Below the pieces are notes generated by a model. It was given only the letters and a program-made list of their open reading frames with translations, did no database searches and was not told the origin of the DNA. Below, piece by piece: positions 1 to 10,503 of a DNA stretch of 64,000 bases (its first letter is position 1; each line of letters begins with the position of its first letter). Position numbers and translations under genes: made by a program. The stretch is from Comamonas testosteroni TK102 (GTDB lineage Bacteria; Pseudomonadota; Gammaproteobacteria; Burkholderiales; Burkholderiaceae_C): NCBI RefSeq assembly GCF_000739375.1, contig NZ_CP006704.1, positions 4,154,001 to 4,218,000 of the forward strand, read 5' to 3'.

Positions 1-891
1 CTCGGGCGGACGCACGCCGCCCTGCTGCATATTGATGCCCACCACTTCAACGCCGATCTGGTAGCGGTCCAGAATGGTCTGCATCAGATCACGCACGCGT
101 GGGGCAATCTGGTCGCGCTCCTCGGACAGGGCCGCATCCATCTTCATCTTGCCGACGACTTCGCGCACGGCGGACTCCGCCACCTGAACCACGGCCTCGG
201 AGGGATTGCGGCTCTCGAACAGCCAGTCGCGCGCATTGCTCAGGCGGTACTGCACGGCAAACTTGATCTCGACGATGTTCTCGTCCTCGGTCAACATGGC
301 CGATGCCCGCAATCCCGTGCCACGCACGATATTGTCGCTACCCACTTCGGCCGAGCGAATCTGCGAAACGTAGACCAGCTCATGCTTCTGGATGGGATAA
401 GGCAGGCGCCAGTTGAAGCCGGCGCCCACGGTGCCCTTGTACTTGCCGAACTGCGTGATGACGGCCTGCTGGCCTTCCTGCACGATGAAGAAGCCCGTAC
501 CCAGCCAGATCAGCACGGCCACGCCGGCGATCAGGAAAATGCCCTTGCCGGGATTGAAAGGCTCGCCGGGCTGGCCGCCGCTGCGGCTCGGAGGCACGCC
601 GCGGCCATTGCCGGAGCCTCCGCCGAACAGGCCGGAAAGCTTGCGGTTGAGGTCGCGCCACACCTCTTCCAGATCAGGCGGCTGGCCTTGCTGGGAAGAG
701 GAAGGACGGGGACGTTGCTCGGGCGCGGGCGGCACCGGAGGACGCTCCCCTTCAGGTGCCGAGCTGTCCGGCTTGGAGCTATCTTCGTTGTTGTTGTCGC
801 CACGACCCCAGCGCGGATCGTTCAAATTGAACATCCCGCGAATGCGTTGCGGCAGCATCGCCAGGCGATGGACGCGTTGTGAAAAATTCAT
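1..891 (-). CDS. hflK: HflK, FtsH protease modulator (partial, C-terminus outside window)
   Basis: HflK is a stomatin/SPFH membrane protein that forms a periplasmic complex with HflC and controls the FtsH protease. The 297 codons present give a cytosolic Pro/Gly-rich head (MFNLNDPRWGR near the start, GGGSGNGRG further on), one transmembrane segment (GIFLIAGVAVLIWLGTGFF) and the start of the SPFH domain (EEGQQAVITQFGKY is the family signature region). The reading frame is still open at base 1. The ATG at 891 gives MNFSQRVHRL; the ATG at 834 (MFNLNDP) is an alternative start. It is the last gene in the window of the run that starts at ndk, and hflC would be expected next, beyond the edge. Confidence 0.93.
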   Translation of the reverse strand, partial: MNFSQRVHRLAMLPQRIRGMFNLNDPRWGRGDNNNEDSSKPDSSAPEGERPPVPPAPEQRPRPSSSQQGQPPDLEEVWRDLNRKLSGLFGGGSGNGRGVPPSRSGGQPGEPFNPGKGIFLIAGVAVLIWLGTGFFIVQEGQQAVITQFGKYKGTVGAGFNWRLPYPIQKHELVYVSQIRSAEVGSDNIVRGTGLRASAMLTEDENIVEIKFAVQYRLSNARDWLFESRNPSEAVVQVAESAVREVVGKMKMDAALSEERDQIAPRVRDLMQTILDRYQIGVEVVGINMQQGGVRPPE

Positions 892-962
892 GCGAGACGT
901 CTCTGTGTTTTCAAAAAGACATGGACCATGGCAAGCATTGTGCCCAATAGGGACGCAAGCCC

Positions 963-2165
963 CTAGTATTGCGCGTCGTCATCAGGGGACATCCAGTACG
1001 TATCGTCCTGCCCCTCGACTTCTTCGCGTGCCGCCTCTTCACGTACCTGCAAAACCCGGTCAGCCAACATCTGCCGCAGCTGCGCAAGCCCCTGCCCCGA
1101 GCGAGCACTGACAAACACACGCGGCACCGGCACGCCATCGAGCTCATACATATCCTGCAGCACGGCAGGCTGACGCTCGGGCTCAATGGCATCCAGCTTG
1201 TTGAAAACCAGAATCTGGGGCACATCATCGGCCCCGATTTCACCCAGAACTTTTTGGACTTGTTGTATTTGTTCCGGGAATCCGGGGTTCGATGCATCCA
1301 CGACATGCAGCAGCAGATCGGCGTCAATCGCCTCCTGCAAGGTGGCCTGGAAGGCATCCACCAGACCGTGCGGCAAGTCACGAATAAAACCGACGGTATC
1401 CGACAGGGAAACCGACTCCTCGGCCTCCGTGAGGTACATCTGCCGGGTGGTCGTATCCAGCGTGGCAAACAGCTGATCTGCGGCATAGGCGCGAGCCTTC
1501 ACCATGGCATTGAACAGCGTGGATTTGCCGGCATTGGTATAGCCGACCAGGGAAATATTGAAAACTTCGCGACGCGAGCGCTGGCGTCTTTGCGTGGAAC
1601 GCTGCTTCTTGACCTTTTTCAGGCGCTCCTTGGTGCGCTTGATGGCATCATCAATCATGCGGCGATCCAGCTCGATCTGCTTTTCACCGGGGCCGCCACG
1701 GCCACCGATACCGCCGGCCTGACGCTCCAGGTGGCTCCAGCGGCGCACCAGGCGCGTGCTGATGTACTGCAGACGAGCCAGCTCCACCTGCAGCTTGCCT
1801 TCATGGCTGCGCGCACGCTGGGCGAAGATTTCGAGAATCAGCATGGTCCGGTCGTTGACCGGCATCTGGATATGGCGCTCCAGATTGCGCTGCTGCGCCG
1901 GGCTCAGGGCCTGGTCGAACCAGACTTCCTTGGCGCCATGCATCTGGGCCAGCATGCGGATTTCATCCGCCTTGCCGCTGCCCACGAACAGCGCGGGATC
2001 GGGGGCTTTGCGCTTGCAGGTCAAGCGCGCCACGGGGTGCAAGCCAGCGGTCTGGGCCAGCAAGCCCAGCTCTTCCAGCTCGTCGTCGAAATGGGGAACA
2101 CCAAAATCCACGCCCACCAGCAGCACTGGCGCAGACGCGGAACGTTCAAAGGATTCAGAACTCAA
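963..2165 (-). CDS. hflX: HflX, ribosome-associated GTPase
   Basis: HflX is a GTPase of the Obg-HflX superfamily that binds the 50S subunit and splits or rescues stalled ribosomes. The protein has 400 residues. It has the glycine-rich GGIGGRGGPGE linker (about 151-161) preceding a basic helix, the P-loop GYTNAGKST at 208-216, the switch DTVGF at 256-260, and NKLD near 325. The C-terminus is short and acidic. The frame opens with a TTG at 2165 preceded by GGACAGG; no ATG is available near the domain start, so the exact start is uncertain. It lies between hfq and hflK as in most proteobacteria. Confidence 0.94.
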   Translation of the reverse strand: MSSESFERSASAPVLLVGVDFGVPHFDDELEELGLLAQTAGLHPVARLTCKRKAPDPALFVGSGKADEIRMLAQMHGAKEVWFDQALSPAQQRNLERHIQMPVNDRTMLILEIFAQRARSHEGKLQVELARLQYISTRLVRRWSHLERQAGGIGGRGGPGEKQIELDRRMIDDAIKRTKERLKKVKKQRSTQRRQRSRREVFNISLVGYTNAGKSTLFNAMVKARAYAADQLFATLDTTTRQMYLTEAEESVSLSDTVGFIRDLPHGLVDAFQATLQEAIDADLLLHVVDASNPGFPEQIQQVQKVLGEIGADDVPQILVFNKLDAIEPERQPAVLQDMYELDGVPVPRVFVSARSGQGLAQLRQMLADRVLQVREEAAREEVEGQDDTYWMSPDDDAQY

Positions 2166-2227
2166 ATACCTGTCCCGTAGGGTAAGAGCCGCGCCGGGCT
2201 GGCCGGCGGGCGTTGACGCAAGAAAGC

Positions 2228-2482
2228 TTAGGCAGCGGGGGCGTCGTTGTCAGCCGGCGTAGCGGCCGAGAAGTTCACGGCACGGCCGGGAACGATGGTG
2301 GAGATGGCGTGCTTGTAAACCATCTGGGTCACGGTGTTGCGCAGAAGCACCACGTATTGGTCGAACGACTCGATTTGGCCCTGCAGCTTGATGCCGTTGA
2401 CCAGGTAGATGGAAACGGGCACATGTTCACGACGCAGTGCGTTCAGGAACGGATCTTGGAGGAGTTGACCTTTATTGCTCAC
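2228..2482 (-). CDS. hfq: Hfq, RNA chaperone
   Basis: Hfq is a hexameric Sm-like RNA chaperone that pairs small RNAs with mRNAs. The 84 residues contain the N-terminal QLLQDPFLN distal-face segment, the Sm1 motif ([18 protein letters not shown]) and the Sm2 motif with the conserved YKHAIS. The C-terminal tail is short and Ala/Asp-rich, much shorter than in E. coli but usual for betaproteobacteria. Translation starts at a GTG with GGAGA six bases upstream. It follows der after a 103-base gap and precedes hflX, the standard order. Confidence 0.97.
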   Translation of the reverse strand: MSNKGQLLQDPFLNALRREHVPVSIYLVNGIKLQGQIESFDQYVVLLRNTVTQMVYKHAISTIVPGRAVNFSAATPADNDAPAA

Positions 2483-2585
2483 GATATTCTCCGTGTTCGA
2501 AGAGTGTTGTTGTAAACCGACACATTACCACAGAGCCCGGGGGAAACAGCGAAAAGGGTTTTCCCCAGGCGCAAGCAGACTGCAA

Positions 2586-3926
2586 TTAATCCTTGTCGGC
2601 GTAAGGATTATGAGAGGTTTTCAAGTCGATGCGCAACGGGGTGCCGACCAAATTGAACTCCTTGCGGAAACGACCTTCCAGGAAGCGCTTGTAGGCATCG
2701 GTGACCAGCTCCAGCGAATTGCCGTGGATCACGATGATGGGCGGGTTCATGCCGCCCTGGTGGGCATAGCGCATCTTGGGACGATAGGCCCCCACCTTCT
2801 TGGGCGTCTGGAACTGGATCGATTCCATCAGGATGCGTGTCAGCACCGGCGTAGGCATCTTGCAGGTGGCTGCACGATGGGCCTGGATGATGGATTTCCA
2901 CAGCGGCTCGAGACCCTGGCGCTTCTGTGCCGAGATGAAGTGCAGCGGCGCGAACTTCAGAAAGGACAGGCGTGTCTCGATGGAGCGCTCCAGCATCTGG
3001 CGCTGGTAGTCATCGACGGCATCCCATTTGTTGATGGCCAGCACCACAGAGCGGCCGCTCTCCAGGATATAGCCGGCGATATGGGCGTCCTGGTCGGTCA
3101 CGCCCTGCGTGGCATCGATCAGCAGCAGCACCACGTTGGCGCCTTCGATGGCCTGCAGCGTCTTGACCACCGAGAACTTCTCGATGGCTTCAAACACCTT
3201 GCCCTTGCGACGCAGGCCGGCGGTGTCGATCAGTTCGAACTTCTGGCCGTTGCGTTCGAAAGGCACGGTGATCGCATCGCGCGTGGTGCCGGGCATGTCG
3301 AAAGCCACCAGGCGCTCTTCACCCAGCCAGGTGTTGATCAGCGTGGACTTGCCGGCGTTGGGACGGCCCGCCACCGCCAGACGCACGGGCTTCTGGTCTT
3401 CCTCGCCAAAAGCTTCCTCTTCGGGCTCGGGCAGGTTCAGCAGACCCAGGGCTGCATCGACCAGGCTGCGCACACCCTGACCATGGGCTGCAGACACGGG
3501 CACGACCTCGCCAAGGCCCAGCTCATAGAACTCGGACAGCTGCGCACCATCCTTCATGCCTTCGGCCTTGTTGGCCACCAGCATGGTGGGCTTGCCCAGA
3601 CGGCGCAGGTAGTTGCCGATCTCGTGATCCTGACCGGACAGACCGGCGCGCGCATCCAGCACGAAGATCACGACATCGGCTTCCGCCACGGCTTGCTGCG
3701 TCTGCTTGGCCATCTCCTTGAAGATGCCGCGCGACGCGTCCGGCTCGAAACCGCCCGTGTCGATGACGATGTACTCATGCTTGCCCTGACGGCCCTGGCC
3801 GTAATGGCGGTCACGCGTCAGCCCTGCAAAGTCGGCGACGATGGCATCCCTCGACTTCGTGAGTCGATTGAACAGCGTCGACTTGCCCACATTCGGGCGC
3901 CCTACCAGGGCAATAACTGGCTTCAT
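2586..3926 (-). CDS. der: Der (EngA), double-domain ribosome assembly GTPase
   Basis: Der has two tandem GTPase domains and a KH-like C-terminal domain and is needed for 50S subunit maturation. The 446-residue protein has P-loops GRPNVGKS at 9-16 and GRPNAGKS at 187-194, DTGG at 56-59 and DTAG in the second domain, and two NKxD-type motifs. The length matches the family. The ATG at 3926 sits 15 bases after the bamB stop, so the two are almost certainly co-transcribed. Confidence 0.97.
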   Translation of the reverse strand: MKPVIALVGRPNVGKSTLFNRLTKSRDAIVADFAGLTRDRHYGQGRQGKHEYIVIDTGGFEPDASRGIFKEMAKQTQQAVAEADVVIFVLDARAGLSGQDHEIGNYLRRLGKPTMLVANKAEGMKDGAQLSEFYELGLGEVVPVSAAHGQGVRSLVDAALGLLNLPEPEEEAFGEEDQKPVRLAVAGRPNAGKSTLINTWLGEERLVAFDMPGTTRDAITVPFERNGQKFELIDTAGLRRKGKVFEAIEKFSVVKTLQAIEGANVVLLLIDATQGVTDQDAHIAGYILESGRSVVLAINKWDAVDDYQRQMLERSIETRLSFLKFAPLHFISAQKRQGLEPLWKSIIQAHRAATCKMPTPVLTRILMESIQFQTPKKVGAYRPKMRYAHQGGMNPPIIVIHGNSLELVTDAYKRFLEGRFRKEFNLVGTPLRIDLKTSHNPYADKD

Positions 3927-3941
3927 TCCAAAAACAACCTA

Positions 3942-5117
3942 TCAATCCGGCTTGAAGCCATACACAGTTCCGCTTCGGCTGACGACCACCAGAGTATTGG
4001 CGGCAACAACCGGGGAAGTGGCAACTCCTGCCTTGTCAGTTTCCAAACGGGCCAGTGCAGAGCCATCTTCACGCGAGAGCATATGCACCGTCCCCAAATC
4101 ATCGGCCAGCACCACGGAGCGGCCCAGCACCAGAGGTGCCGTCAGCTTGCGGTACTGCAGCTTGTCGATGGACCACAGACGCTGACCGTCTGCACGATTC
4201 CATGCCTGTACCGTGCCATTGCTTTCGGCGCCGAACACAGCCTGCTCGTCACCGGCCACGCCATCGCTGCCCTTGGAGGTCTGCGTCCAGCGCACATTGG
4301 CCGTGCTCACATCCACGCAACCCACCGAGGCCTGGAAGGCACGTGCGCAGACGCTGCTGTCCACACGGCTTACGGGACCGACCAGATCCACCAGTCGCTC
4401 CACATCGTTGGTGCCGCGCGGTGCGGCCAGAGGCGCCATCCAGCGCACCGAGCCATTGTCGGGATCGACACCGGCCAGACGTCCGGACACGCCCACGACC
4501 AGATTATTACCAACGGCCTGCAAAACGCCGGGCTGGCGCAGAATAAGCGGTTCATTGCTGGGGCCTTCGACAGACCACAGCTCACGACCGGTGTTGGCAT
4601 CGAAGGCCGCCAGCGAGCGGTCAGCGGCCATCACGAACACACGCCCACCGGCCACCAGGGGCGGTGTGTAGACGGCGGCGTTCAGATTGTTCTTCCACAG
4701 CTGCTTGCCTTCGGCAAACACCATGAGCTGGTTGCTGCGCGTGACCACCGCCGTGCGCTGGCCGTCGCTGCCCACACCGGTGGTCAGCGGCTCGCCCGCA
4801 CTGAACTTGCCCAGCTGGCTGCCGGTATTGCCGTCCAGCGTGGTGACGCTGCCGTCCTTGGTGACCACGGTGACGGTATTGCCCTGCACCAGCGCAGGCA
4901 TGGCCAGAGGCACTTCGCTGCCCAGCTTGGCGGACCAGGCCTGGTGCACGGCGATCTTGGCGGGGTTGGGCCCCAGATCCTGTGGCTTGGGCTTGTCCTT
5001 GCCGCCGAACATGGAGCAGGCAGCCAGCGACGCGGCCACTGCGGTCAGCACCAGCACGCGGGCTGCGGATTGCGCTGCGGGAGCAGCGGACTTCACTTGA
5101 TGGGCAAAAGTCTTCAA
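3942..5117 (-). CDS. bamB: BamB, outer-membrane assembly lipoprotein
   Basis: BamB is the beta-propeller lipoprotein of the BAM complex that folds outer-membrane beta-barrels. The 391-residue protein has a lipoprotein signal ending in LAAC (Cys34) and then repeated PQQ-like blades such as VTTLDGNTGSQLG, LAAFDANTGRELWSV and GVDPDNGSVRWMAP. The frame begins with TTG at 5117, just behind the yfgM stop; GGAG lies 8 bases upstream, supporting this rare start, though the GTG at 5096 is possible. It sits between yfgM and der as in gammaproteobacteria. Confidence 0.93.
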   Translation of the reverse strand: MKTFAHQVKSAAPAAQSAARVLVLTAVAASLAACSMFGGKDKPKPQDLGPNPAKIAVHQAWSAKLGSEVPLAMPALVQGNTVTVVTKDGSVTTLDGNTGSQLGKFSAGEPLTTGVGSDGQRTAVVTRSNQLMVFAEGKQLWKNNLNAAVYTPPLVAGGRVFVMAADRSLAAFDANTGRELWSVEGPSNEPLILRQPGVLQAVGNNLVVGVSGRLAGVDPDNGSVRWMAPLAAPRGTNDVERLVDLVGPVSRVDSSVCARAFQASVGCVDVSTANVRWTQTSKGSDGVAGDEQAVFGAESNGTVQAWNRADGQRLWSIDKLQYRKLTAPLVLGRSVVLADDLGTVHMLSREDGSALARLETDKAGVATSPVVAANTLVVVSRSGTVYGFKPD

Positions 5118-5119
5118 GA

Positions 5120-5797
5120 TTATTTCTCCGACGGCGTTGTCTTGACCAGGGTTGCGGTTTCAGGAGCCGCACCCAGCGCGTTCAGCTTGAACTCCACCAG
5201 GTGGCGGTAGTCCAGATCCTTGTCCAGTGCCTTGTAGGCCGCCTGGTACTGGGCAATCGCCTCAGCCGGCTTGCCCAGCGCGCCATACAGATCGCCGCGG
5301 CGGTCGGCCTGCAGACCGGCGTAGGACTCGGGCATGGACGCTTCCAGCACCTTCAGGCCTTCGTCATAGCTTTTTTGCTGCTCCAGCACCGAAGACAGGC
5401 GAATGCGGGCCAGGGCCTTGAAGCCTTCGTCGCCCTTCTCCGCCACCCAGCTCAGTTGCGCCTTGGCGTCATCGAACTTGCCGGCATCCACCGAGGCCTT
5501 GGCCATCAGCAAAGCCGTCTGGGCAGCCTGCGCAGTGCCTGCGTACTTGTCACGCAGCTCGCCGAAAGCCTGGTCGGCTCGGGCCGCATCCTTGGCCGTC
5601 AGGGCTTCGTCCACCGCGAACTCCAGGGCCGAGGCCTGAGTCGCCTGACGCTTTTGCCAGTACTGCCAGCCGTTCCAGCCAGCCAGTCCGAGAAAGACCA
5701 CGACCAGCACGCTGGTGATCAGAGTCCCCCAGGAATTCCAGAAATGCTTGAGCTGCTCAATTTGCTCTTGTTCTTCAAGATCGAGATGGTTTGCCAT
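5120..5797 (-). CDS. YfgM-like tetratricopeptide protein, SecYEG ancillary subunit
   Basis: The protein is a 225-residue single-pass inner-membrane protein with a short cytosolic N-terminus (MANHLDLEEQEQIEQLKHFW), a transmembrane helix at about 24-46 and a periplasmic TPR-like domain. In E. coli YfgM works with PpiD at the Sec translocon, passing clients to periplasmic chaperones. The position between hisS and bamB is that of yfgM. The assignment rests on synteny and topology more than on diagnostic residues. Confidence 0.88.
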   Translation of the reverse strand: MANHLDLEEQEQIEQLKHFWNSWGTLITSVLVVVFLGLAGWNGWQYWQKRQATQASALEFAVDEALTAKDAARADQAFGELRDKYAGTAQAAQTALLMAKASVDAGKFDDAKAQLSWVAEKGDEGFKALARIRLSSVLEQQKSYDEGLKVLEASMPESYAGLQADRRGDLYGALGKPAEAIAQYQAAYKALDKDLDYRHLVEFKLNALGAAPETATLVKTTPSEK

Positions 5798-5846
5798 GGC
5801 TACTTAGATTGAGTGGAACGCTGGTCAGAAAACGAGAAGCGGAAAA

Positions 5847-7151
5847 TCAAACCGCCGATTTTAGGCTGCCGGCCCACAGGGCCACGTCCGCCAGAGCCTG
5901 CTGCAGCTGCTGGCCTTCGCCGTCGCGCAGCGACTTCACGGTCACCTTGCCCTGTGCCAGTTCGTCAGCGCCGAAGATCAGGGCGAAGCGCGCACCCGAG
6001 CCATCGGCCTTCTTGAACTGGGACTTCATCGAGCCCATGCCTTCGGCAGACCCGCCTGCGGCTGCGTGCATCTGCACCGCCACACCGGCGGCGCGCAGCT
6101 GCTGCACGGTCTTGAAGACCTGGGGCAGTGCCGAGGCATCGGGAATGATGGCGTAGACATCGGCTGCGGGCTGAGGAATCTCGGCACCCACCTCCTTGAG
6201 CACTTCGAGCACGCGCTCGACACCCATGCCCCAGCCCACGGCCGGTGCGGGCTTGCCGCCGATTTCCTCGATCAGGTAGTCGTAGCGACCGCCGCCGCAG
6301 ATGGTGCCTTGCGAGCCCAGCTTGTCGGTAATGAACTCGAACACCGTGAGGTTGTAGTAGTCCATGCCGCGCACCAGGCGCGGGTTCAGGCTCCATGCCA
6401 CACCGTTGGCATCCAGAATCTCCTGCACGGCCTTCAGATGCGCCTTGGAGGCATCCCCGAGATAGTCCATCAGCTTGGGCGCTGCGTTGACCATGTCCTG
6501 CATGGCCGGATTCTTGGTATCCAGCACGCGCAGCGGATTGCTGTACATGCGGCGCTTGGCCTCCTCGTCCATCACCTCGGTGTGCTGCTCGAAGTAGGCG
6601 ATCAGGGCCGCGCGATGCGCCTTGCGTTCCTCGGGCTGGCCCAGGCTGTTGAGCTCCAGGCGCACGCCATCGATGCCCAGCTCCTTCCACAGCTGCGCAG
6701 CCAGCAGAATCACCTCGGCATCCAGCTCGGGGCCGGCAAAGCCCATGGCTTCCACACCGACCTGATGGAACTGGCGATAGCGGCCGCGCTGGGGACGTTC
6801 GTGGCGGAACATCTGCCCGATGTAGAACAGGCGCTTGCCGCCTTCGTAGAGCAGATTGTTTTCCACCACCGAGCGCACCACGCCGGCCGTGCCTTCGGGG
6901 CGCAGGGTCAGGTGCTCGCCGTTGAGCTTGTCTTCGAAGGAGTACATCTCCTTCTCGACGATATCGGTCACCTCGCCCAGGCCGCGCACAAACAAGGCCG
7001 TGGGCTCGACGATGGGAGTGCGGATATTGCGATAGGCAAAGCGCCCCATCAGATCGCGCACCTTGGCTTCAAACCATTCCCAGCGCGCCGAGTCGGGAGG
7101 GAGGATGTCGTTCATGCCTTTGACGGCAGTCAGTTTTTCGTTCTTGGCCAC
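5847..7151 (-). CDS. hisS: Histidyl-tRNA synthetase
   Basis: This class II synthetase charges tRNA-His. Motif 2 is seen in [17 protein letters not shown], the histidine-binding loop in [15 protein letters not shown], and motif 3 in [11 protein letters not shown] start it at the GTG at 7151, giving [19 protein letters not shown], which matches the normal family N-terminus. The frame stays open to a TTG at 7205, but the extra 18 residues are unlike the family. The resulting 434 residues is the usual length. It is followed by yfgM after 49 bases. Confidence 0.96.
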   Translation of the reverse strand: MAKNEKLTAVKGMNDILPPDSARWEWFEAKVRDLMGRFAYRNIRTPIVEPTALFVRGLGEVTDIVEKEMYSFEDKLNGEHLTLRPEGTAGVVRSVVENNLLYEGGKRLFYIGQMFRHERPQRGRYRQFHQVGVEAMGFAGPELDAEVILLAAQLWKELGIDGVRLELNSLGQPEERKAHRAALIAYFEQHTEVMDEEAKRRMYSNPLRVLDTKNPAMQDMVNAAPKLMDYLGDASKAHLKAVQEILDANGVAWSLNPRLVRGMDYYNLTVFEFITDKLGSQGTICGGGRYDYLIEEIGGKPAPAVGWGMGVERVLEVLKEVGAEIPQPAADVYAIIPDASALPQVFKTVQQLRAAGVAVQMHAAAGGSAEGMGSMKSQFKKADGSGARFALIFGADELAQGKVTVKSLRDGEGQQLQQALADVALWAGSLKSAV

Positions 7152-7244
7152 GTGAAGTCTCACACTTGGGCTACTAGCAAAACAAGAGCAAATTGCGCTT
7201 GGCAACTATGCCTTTTAACTAGAAACCTAATTCAAATCCATACA

Positions 7245-7265
7245 GATAGTGCGCAAGCAGCTATC
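7245..7265. repeat. Short dispersed palindromic element (copy 1)
   Basis: GATAG and CTATC flank TGCGCAAGCAG in the gap between hisS and ispG. On the minus strand it reads TAGCTGCTTGCGC, a word combination that recurs in other gaps of this window at 27191, 37571, 44784 and 53192. Confidence 0.45.
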
Positions 7266-7350
7266 AATTCCAAAGTACCGGCTCGCCGGCATTGTGCCAG
7301 CAAGCGCAATCACCACCCGCATGACGGGACGCTGCGAGCGCCTGAGCCGC

Positions 7351-8631
7351 TCAGGCCTTCTGGCCGTAGCGGCGCTGCACATATTCCAGCACCAGGGTCT
7401 GGAACTCCTCGGCGATATGTTCGCCGCGCAGCGTCAAGGCTTTCTCGCCGTCGATGAACACCGGCGCCGCAGGCGCTTCGCCATTGCCGGGCAGGCTGAT
7501 GCCGATATCGGCATGCTTGCTCTCGCCGGGGCCGTTGACGATGCAACCCATCACGGCCACCTTCATGGCTTCCACGCCGGGGAACTGGGTACGCCAGACC
7601 GGCATTTCGCCACGCAGGAAATCGTCGATCTTCTTGGCCAGCTCCTGGAAGGTGGTGCTGGTGGTGCGGCCGCAGCCCGGGCAGGCAGTGACGCTGGGCA
7701 CGAACACGCGCAGACCCAGGGCCTGCAGAATTTCGGAGGCCACCACGACTTCCTGCGTGCGTGCTTCACCGGGCTGGGGCGTGAGCGAGACGCGAATCGT
7801 GTCGCCAATGCCCTCCTGCAGCAGCACCGACAGCGCAGCGGTGGATGCCACCGTGCCCTTGGTGCCCATGCCGGCCTCGGTCAGGCCCAGATGCAGCGCA
7901 TAGTCGCAGCGGCGCGCCAGCTCGCGATAGACCGAGATCAGATCCTGCACACCGCTGACCTTGCAGGACAGGATGATGTTGTCGGGGTTCAGGCCGATAT
8001 TCCTGGCCAGCTCGGCCGAGCTGATGGCCGAGGTGATCAGCGCCTCGTACATGACCTGGCGCGTCTCCCAGGGCCTCTCGCGACGGCTGTTCTGATCCAT
8101 CAGATCGGCCATGATTTCCTGGTCCAGCGAGCCCCAGTTCACGCCGATGCGCACGGCCTTGTCGTATTTGGCCGCAATCTCGATCATCTGACCGAACTGC
8201 TTGTCCTTCTTGTCGCCCTTGCCCACGTTGCCGGGGTTGATGCGGTACTTGGACAGCGCCTGGGCGCAGTCGGGGTAGTCGGTCAGCAGACGGTGGCCGT
8301 TGTAGTGGAAGTCCCCGACCAACGGCACATACTCGCCCATGCGATCGAGCTGCTCGCGGATATAGGGCACGGCTGCCGCCGCCTCGGGCGTGTTCACCGT
8401 GATGCGCACCATCTCCGAGCCGGCCTGGGCCAGCTGACGCACCTGGATGGCAGTCTCCACCGCATCCACGGTGTCGGTATTGGTCATGGACTGCACGCGC
8501 ACGGGCGCATCGCCCCCCACGGTGACCACGTTGTTGCGCCACACCACACGGGCCTGGCGCGATTTGCGCGGCAGCGGGCTGGCGATGGCTATCGCCTGGC
8601 TGAGCTGCTGCGAACTTTGAGAATCTTGCAC
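7351..8631 (-). CDS. ispG: IspG, HMBPP synthase (flavodoxin-dependent)
   Basis: IspG is the iron-sulfur enzyme that converts methylerythritol cyclodiphosphate to hydroxymethylbutenyl diphosphate in the MEP isoprenoid pathway. The 426 residues include [19 protein letters not shown], the [15 protein letters not shown] segment, and cluster cysteines in CPGCGRTTS and in [11 protein letters not shown]. The insert seen in betaproteobacterial enzymes makes it longer than the 372-residue E. coli protein. The start is GTG at 8631 with GAGG nine bases upstream. Confidence 0.96.
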   Translation of the reverse strand: MQDSQSSQQLSQAIAIASPLPRKSRQARVVWRNNVVTVGGDAPVRVQSMTNTDTVDAVETAIQVRQLAQAGSEMVRITVNTPEAAAAVPYIREQLDRMGEYVPLVGDFHYNGHRLLTDYPDCAQALSKYRINPGNVGKGDKKDKQFGQMIEIAAKYDKAVRIGVNWGSLDQEIMADLMDQNSRRERPWETRQVMYEALITSAISSAELARNIGLNPDNIILSCKVSGVQDLISVYRELARRCDYALHLGLTEAGMGTKGTVASTAALSVLLQEGIGDTIRVSLTPQPGEARTQEVVVASEILQALGLRVFVPSVTACPGCGRTTSTTFQELAKKIDDFLRGEMPVWRTQFPGVEAMKVAVMGCIVNGPGESKHADIGISLPGNGEAPAAPVFIDGEKALTLRGEHIAEEFQTLVLEYVQRRYGQKA

Positions 8632-8650
8632 TCTTGTTTACCTCGAACGG

Positions 8651-9634
8651 TTACTTCACCTCGAAGCGAGCCACATTGTCGCGTGTGCTCGAGATATCGA
8701 AGGGTTCGCCACGAACCGTCACCTGCGTGCCCTTGGCGTTGCCCACAATCACCGACAGGGGCAACTGGCCTTCGGCAGTCGCAGATTCATCCTTGGACAG
8801 GGTCTTTTCCAGCACCACCTTGCCGGCCGCGTCCTTGACCTTGACCCAGGACTGACCGGTATTCACCTTCAGCACCAGCAGGCCGCCAGCGCCGGATGCG
8901 GGCGTGGCTGCCTCGGCAGCCGGTGTGGCTGCCTGGGCCGCAGCGGCAGGGGCGGCCCCGGCAGCCGCGCCCGTCACGCCGGCAGTCGCAGCAGCCGTCA
9001 CGGACTCGGTCGACGCAGCCGCTGTCGCGGCCGATCCGCCTTGCGCAGCCTCCTCGGCCTGGGCCGCGGGCTCCGTCACAGGAGCGCCCATCACGGCCGC
9101 CTCGCCAGACTCCGCCTGGGCGGGCATCTGGGCCTGGACATCTGCCGTATCGGCGCCGTCAATCACCTGATGAAAGGGAACAAAGTACACGGCAGCCGCT
9201 GCCGCCAGCAGAATCAACACACCTGCCGCGATCTTGCGCGAGCTGCTGTTGCCGGAGTCCAGCGATGTCCCCGTGACCTTGAAGCTGCTGCGCACCTTCA
9301 CGGCCTCGTTGATGCCGGGGCCCGTGTTGGCCAGGCTTTTGATCTCGGTGCGCGGCAGCAGGGCCAGCACCGGATCGGCCTCGATATGCAAAGTCCGGCA
9401 CATGCCCATGGCCAGGGCACGCATGAACACATGATCGGGAAAGGCCGCGTAGTCATCAGCCTCCAGCGCTTCCAGCTTGCGCTGCGGCACCTTCAATGTT
9501 GCCGCCATCACGGGCAGCTGCATGCGGGCCGCTTCCCGCGCCTGACGCAACAAGGCCCCCGCCGTGGTCTGTGCCGGAGTTGGCGCCTGCTCTTCGCTTT
9601 GCATAGTTTCCTCTTCCACCGCAGCCTCACTCAT
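8651..9634 (-). CDS. RodZ-like membrane protein (HTH plus DUF4115)
   Basis: The protein has an N-terminal helix-turn-helix of the RodZ type (about residues 24-90, LLRQAREAARMQLPVMAATL), one transmembrane segment (about 135-153), a long Ala/Glu-rich periplasmic linker and a C-terminal DUF4115 beta domain (about 235-327). RodZ links MreB filaments to the cell-wall elongation machinery. I use the ATG at 9634: it overlaps the pilF stop by 8 bases (ATGAGTGA) and has GGAGC just upstream. Longer in-frame starts would run inside pilF. Synteny pilF-rodZ-ispG is conserved. Confidence 0.88.
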   Translation of the reverse strand: MSEAAVEEETMQSEEQAPTPAQTTAGALLRQAREAARMQLPVMAATLKVPQRKLEALEADDYAAFPDHVFMRALAMGMCRTLHIEADPVLALLPRTEIKSLANTGPGINEAVKVRSSFKVTGTSLDSGNSSSRKIAAGVLILLAAAAAVYFVPFHQVIDGADTADVQAQMPAQAESGEAAVMGAPVTEPAAQAEEAAQGGSAATAAASTESVTAAATAGVTGAAAGAAPAAAAQAATPAAEAATPASGAGGLLVLKVNTGQSWVKVKDAAGKVVLEKTLSKDESATAEGQLPLSVIVGNAKGTQVTVRGEPFDISSTRDNVARFEVK

Positions 9635-10478
9635 TGAAAGCTCCGCGCTCATAGGCCAGCCACTGACGCGATTGAGGAAAACGCTCGCGCAGCTGATCGG
9701 CCTGTTGACGCGCTCCAATGTCGTCGTGCAATGCCCTGTCTATTTTGATTGCCAGCCAGAGGCTTTCTGCGCTGGCCTGATTGCTATTGTTATTCAAGCG
9801 CCGGATGTAGAACTGCGCTTTTTTCAGATCACCCTTGAGCCAGAGCACATTCGCCAGGTTGTAGCCCGTAGCGGCGTTGCCCACGTCCATCTCGTAGGCG
9901 CGGAACATGTTCTGGTAGGCCTGCTCCAGCTGGCCTGCCTGCTGGTAGCACATGCCCTTGGCCAGCAGGGTCTTGGGCTGCTCGCGATAGCCCGGCGCCT
10001 GCAAGGCCCTGTCAAACCATTGCTGGGCTACATCGAAATGCTTTTGCTGACATTGCATCCAGCCGTAGTTGTGAATCTGGTTGCCGTCGCGCGGATTGAG
10101 GTCCACGGCCTTGCGCATGGCGACCTCGGCCTGTGCCCAGTCCTGGTTCTGCATGAGGATCAGGCCCAGCAGACCGTATGCATCGGCGTAATCGGGCTTG
10201 GCAGCCAAGGCCTGGCCGACCTCATCCATGGCCACGTCCAGGCGCCCGGCCTGAAAGTAGTTGGCTGCCAGTTCCAGACGGATCTGCGCACGGCGATTGG
10301 CATCTGCGACCTGGGTTGCCCCCGTGCTGACCACGGAAGCCTGGGGAACGGACGTAGAGGAAGTGGTGGTGGTCGTCGTCGAGGTACAGCCCACAAGTGC
10401 CGCGACCGCAACCGGTACCCCCCACCGGGCCAACAAGCCCCAATGTCGCCAAACCGGTCGCTGTGCCACTGCCCTCAT
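9627..10478 (-). CDS. pilF: PilF/PilW type IV pilus biogenesis lipoprotein (TPR)
   Basis: PilF (PilW) is an outer-membrane lipoprotein pilotin that helps assemble the PilQ secretin. The 283-residue protein starts at ATG 10478 with AAAGGA upstream, has a lipobox ending at Cys31 (ALVGC), a Thr/Ser stretch and then TPR units such as LGLILMQNQDWAQAEVAMRK and NYGWMQCQQKHFDVA. It lies between rlmN and rodZ, the usual position. The frame is open upstream to 10619, but that would overlap rlmN and lack the signal peptide. Confidence 0.92.
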   Translation of the reverse strand: MRAVAQRPVWRHWGLLARWGVPVAVAALVGCTSTTTTTTSSTSVPQASVVSTGATQVADANRRAQIRLELAANYFQAGRLDVAMDEVGQALAAKPDYADAYGLLGLILMQNQDWAQAEVAMRKAVDLNPRDGNQIHNYGWMQCQQKHFDVAQQWFDRALQAPGYREQPKTLLAKGMCYQQAGQLEQAYQNMFRAYEMDVGNAATGYNLANVLWLKGDLKKAQFYIRRLNNNSNQASAESLWLAIKIDRALHDDIGARQQADQLRERFPQSRQWLAYERGAFNE

Positions 10479-10503
10479 TGATTGTCCTTTATTCAAAGCT
10501 CCG

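Noticed and set aside
2475..5210. 911-codon open frame on the plus strand opposite der and bamB
   Set aside because: It is antisense to two clear conserved genes and its His/Gln/Leu-rich translation is typical of antisense reading in GC-rich DNA.
7152..7205. N-terminal extension of HisS from a TTG at 7205
   Set aside because: The added residues are unlike the family, while the GTG at 7151 gives the conserved start.
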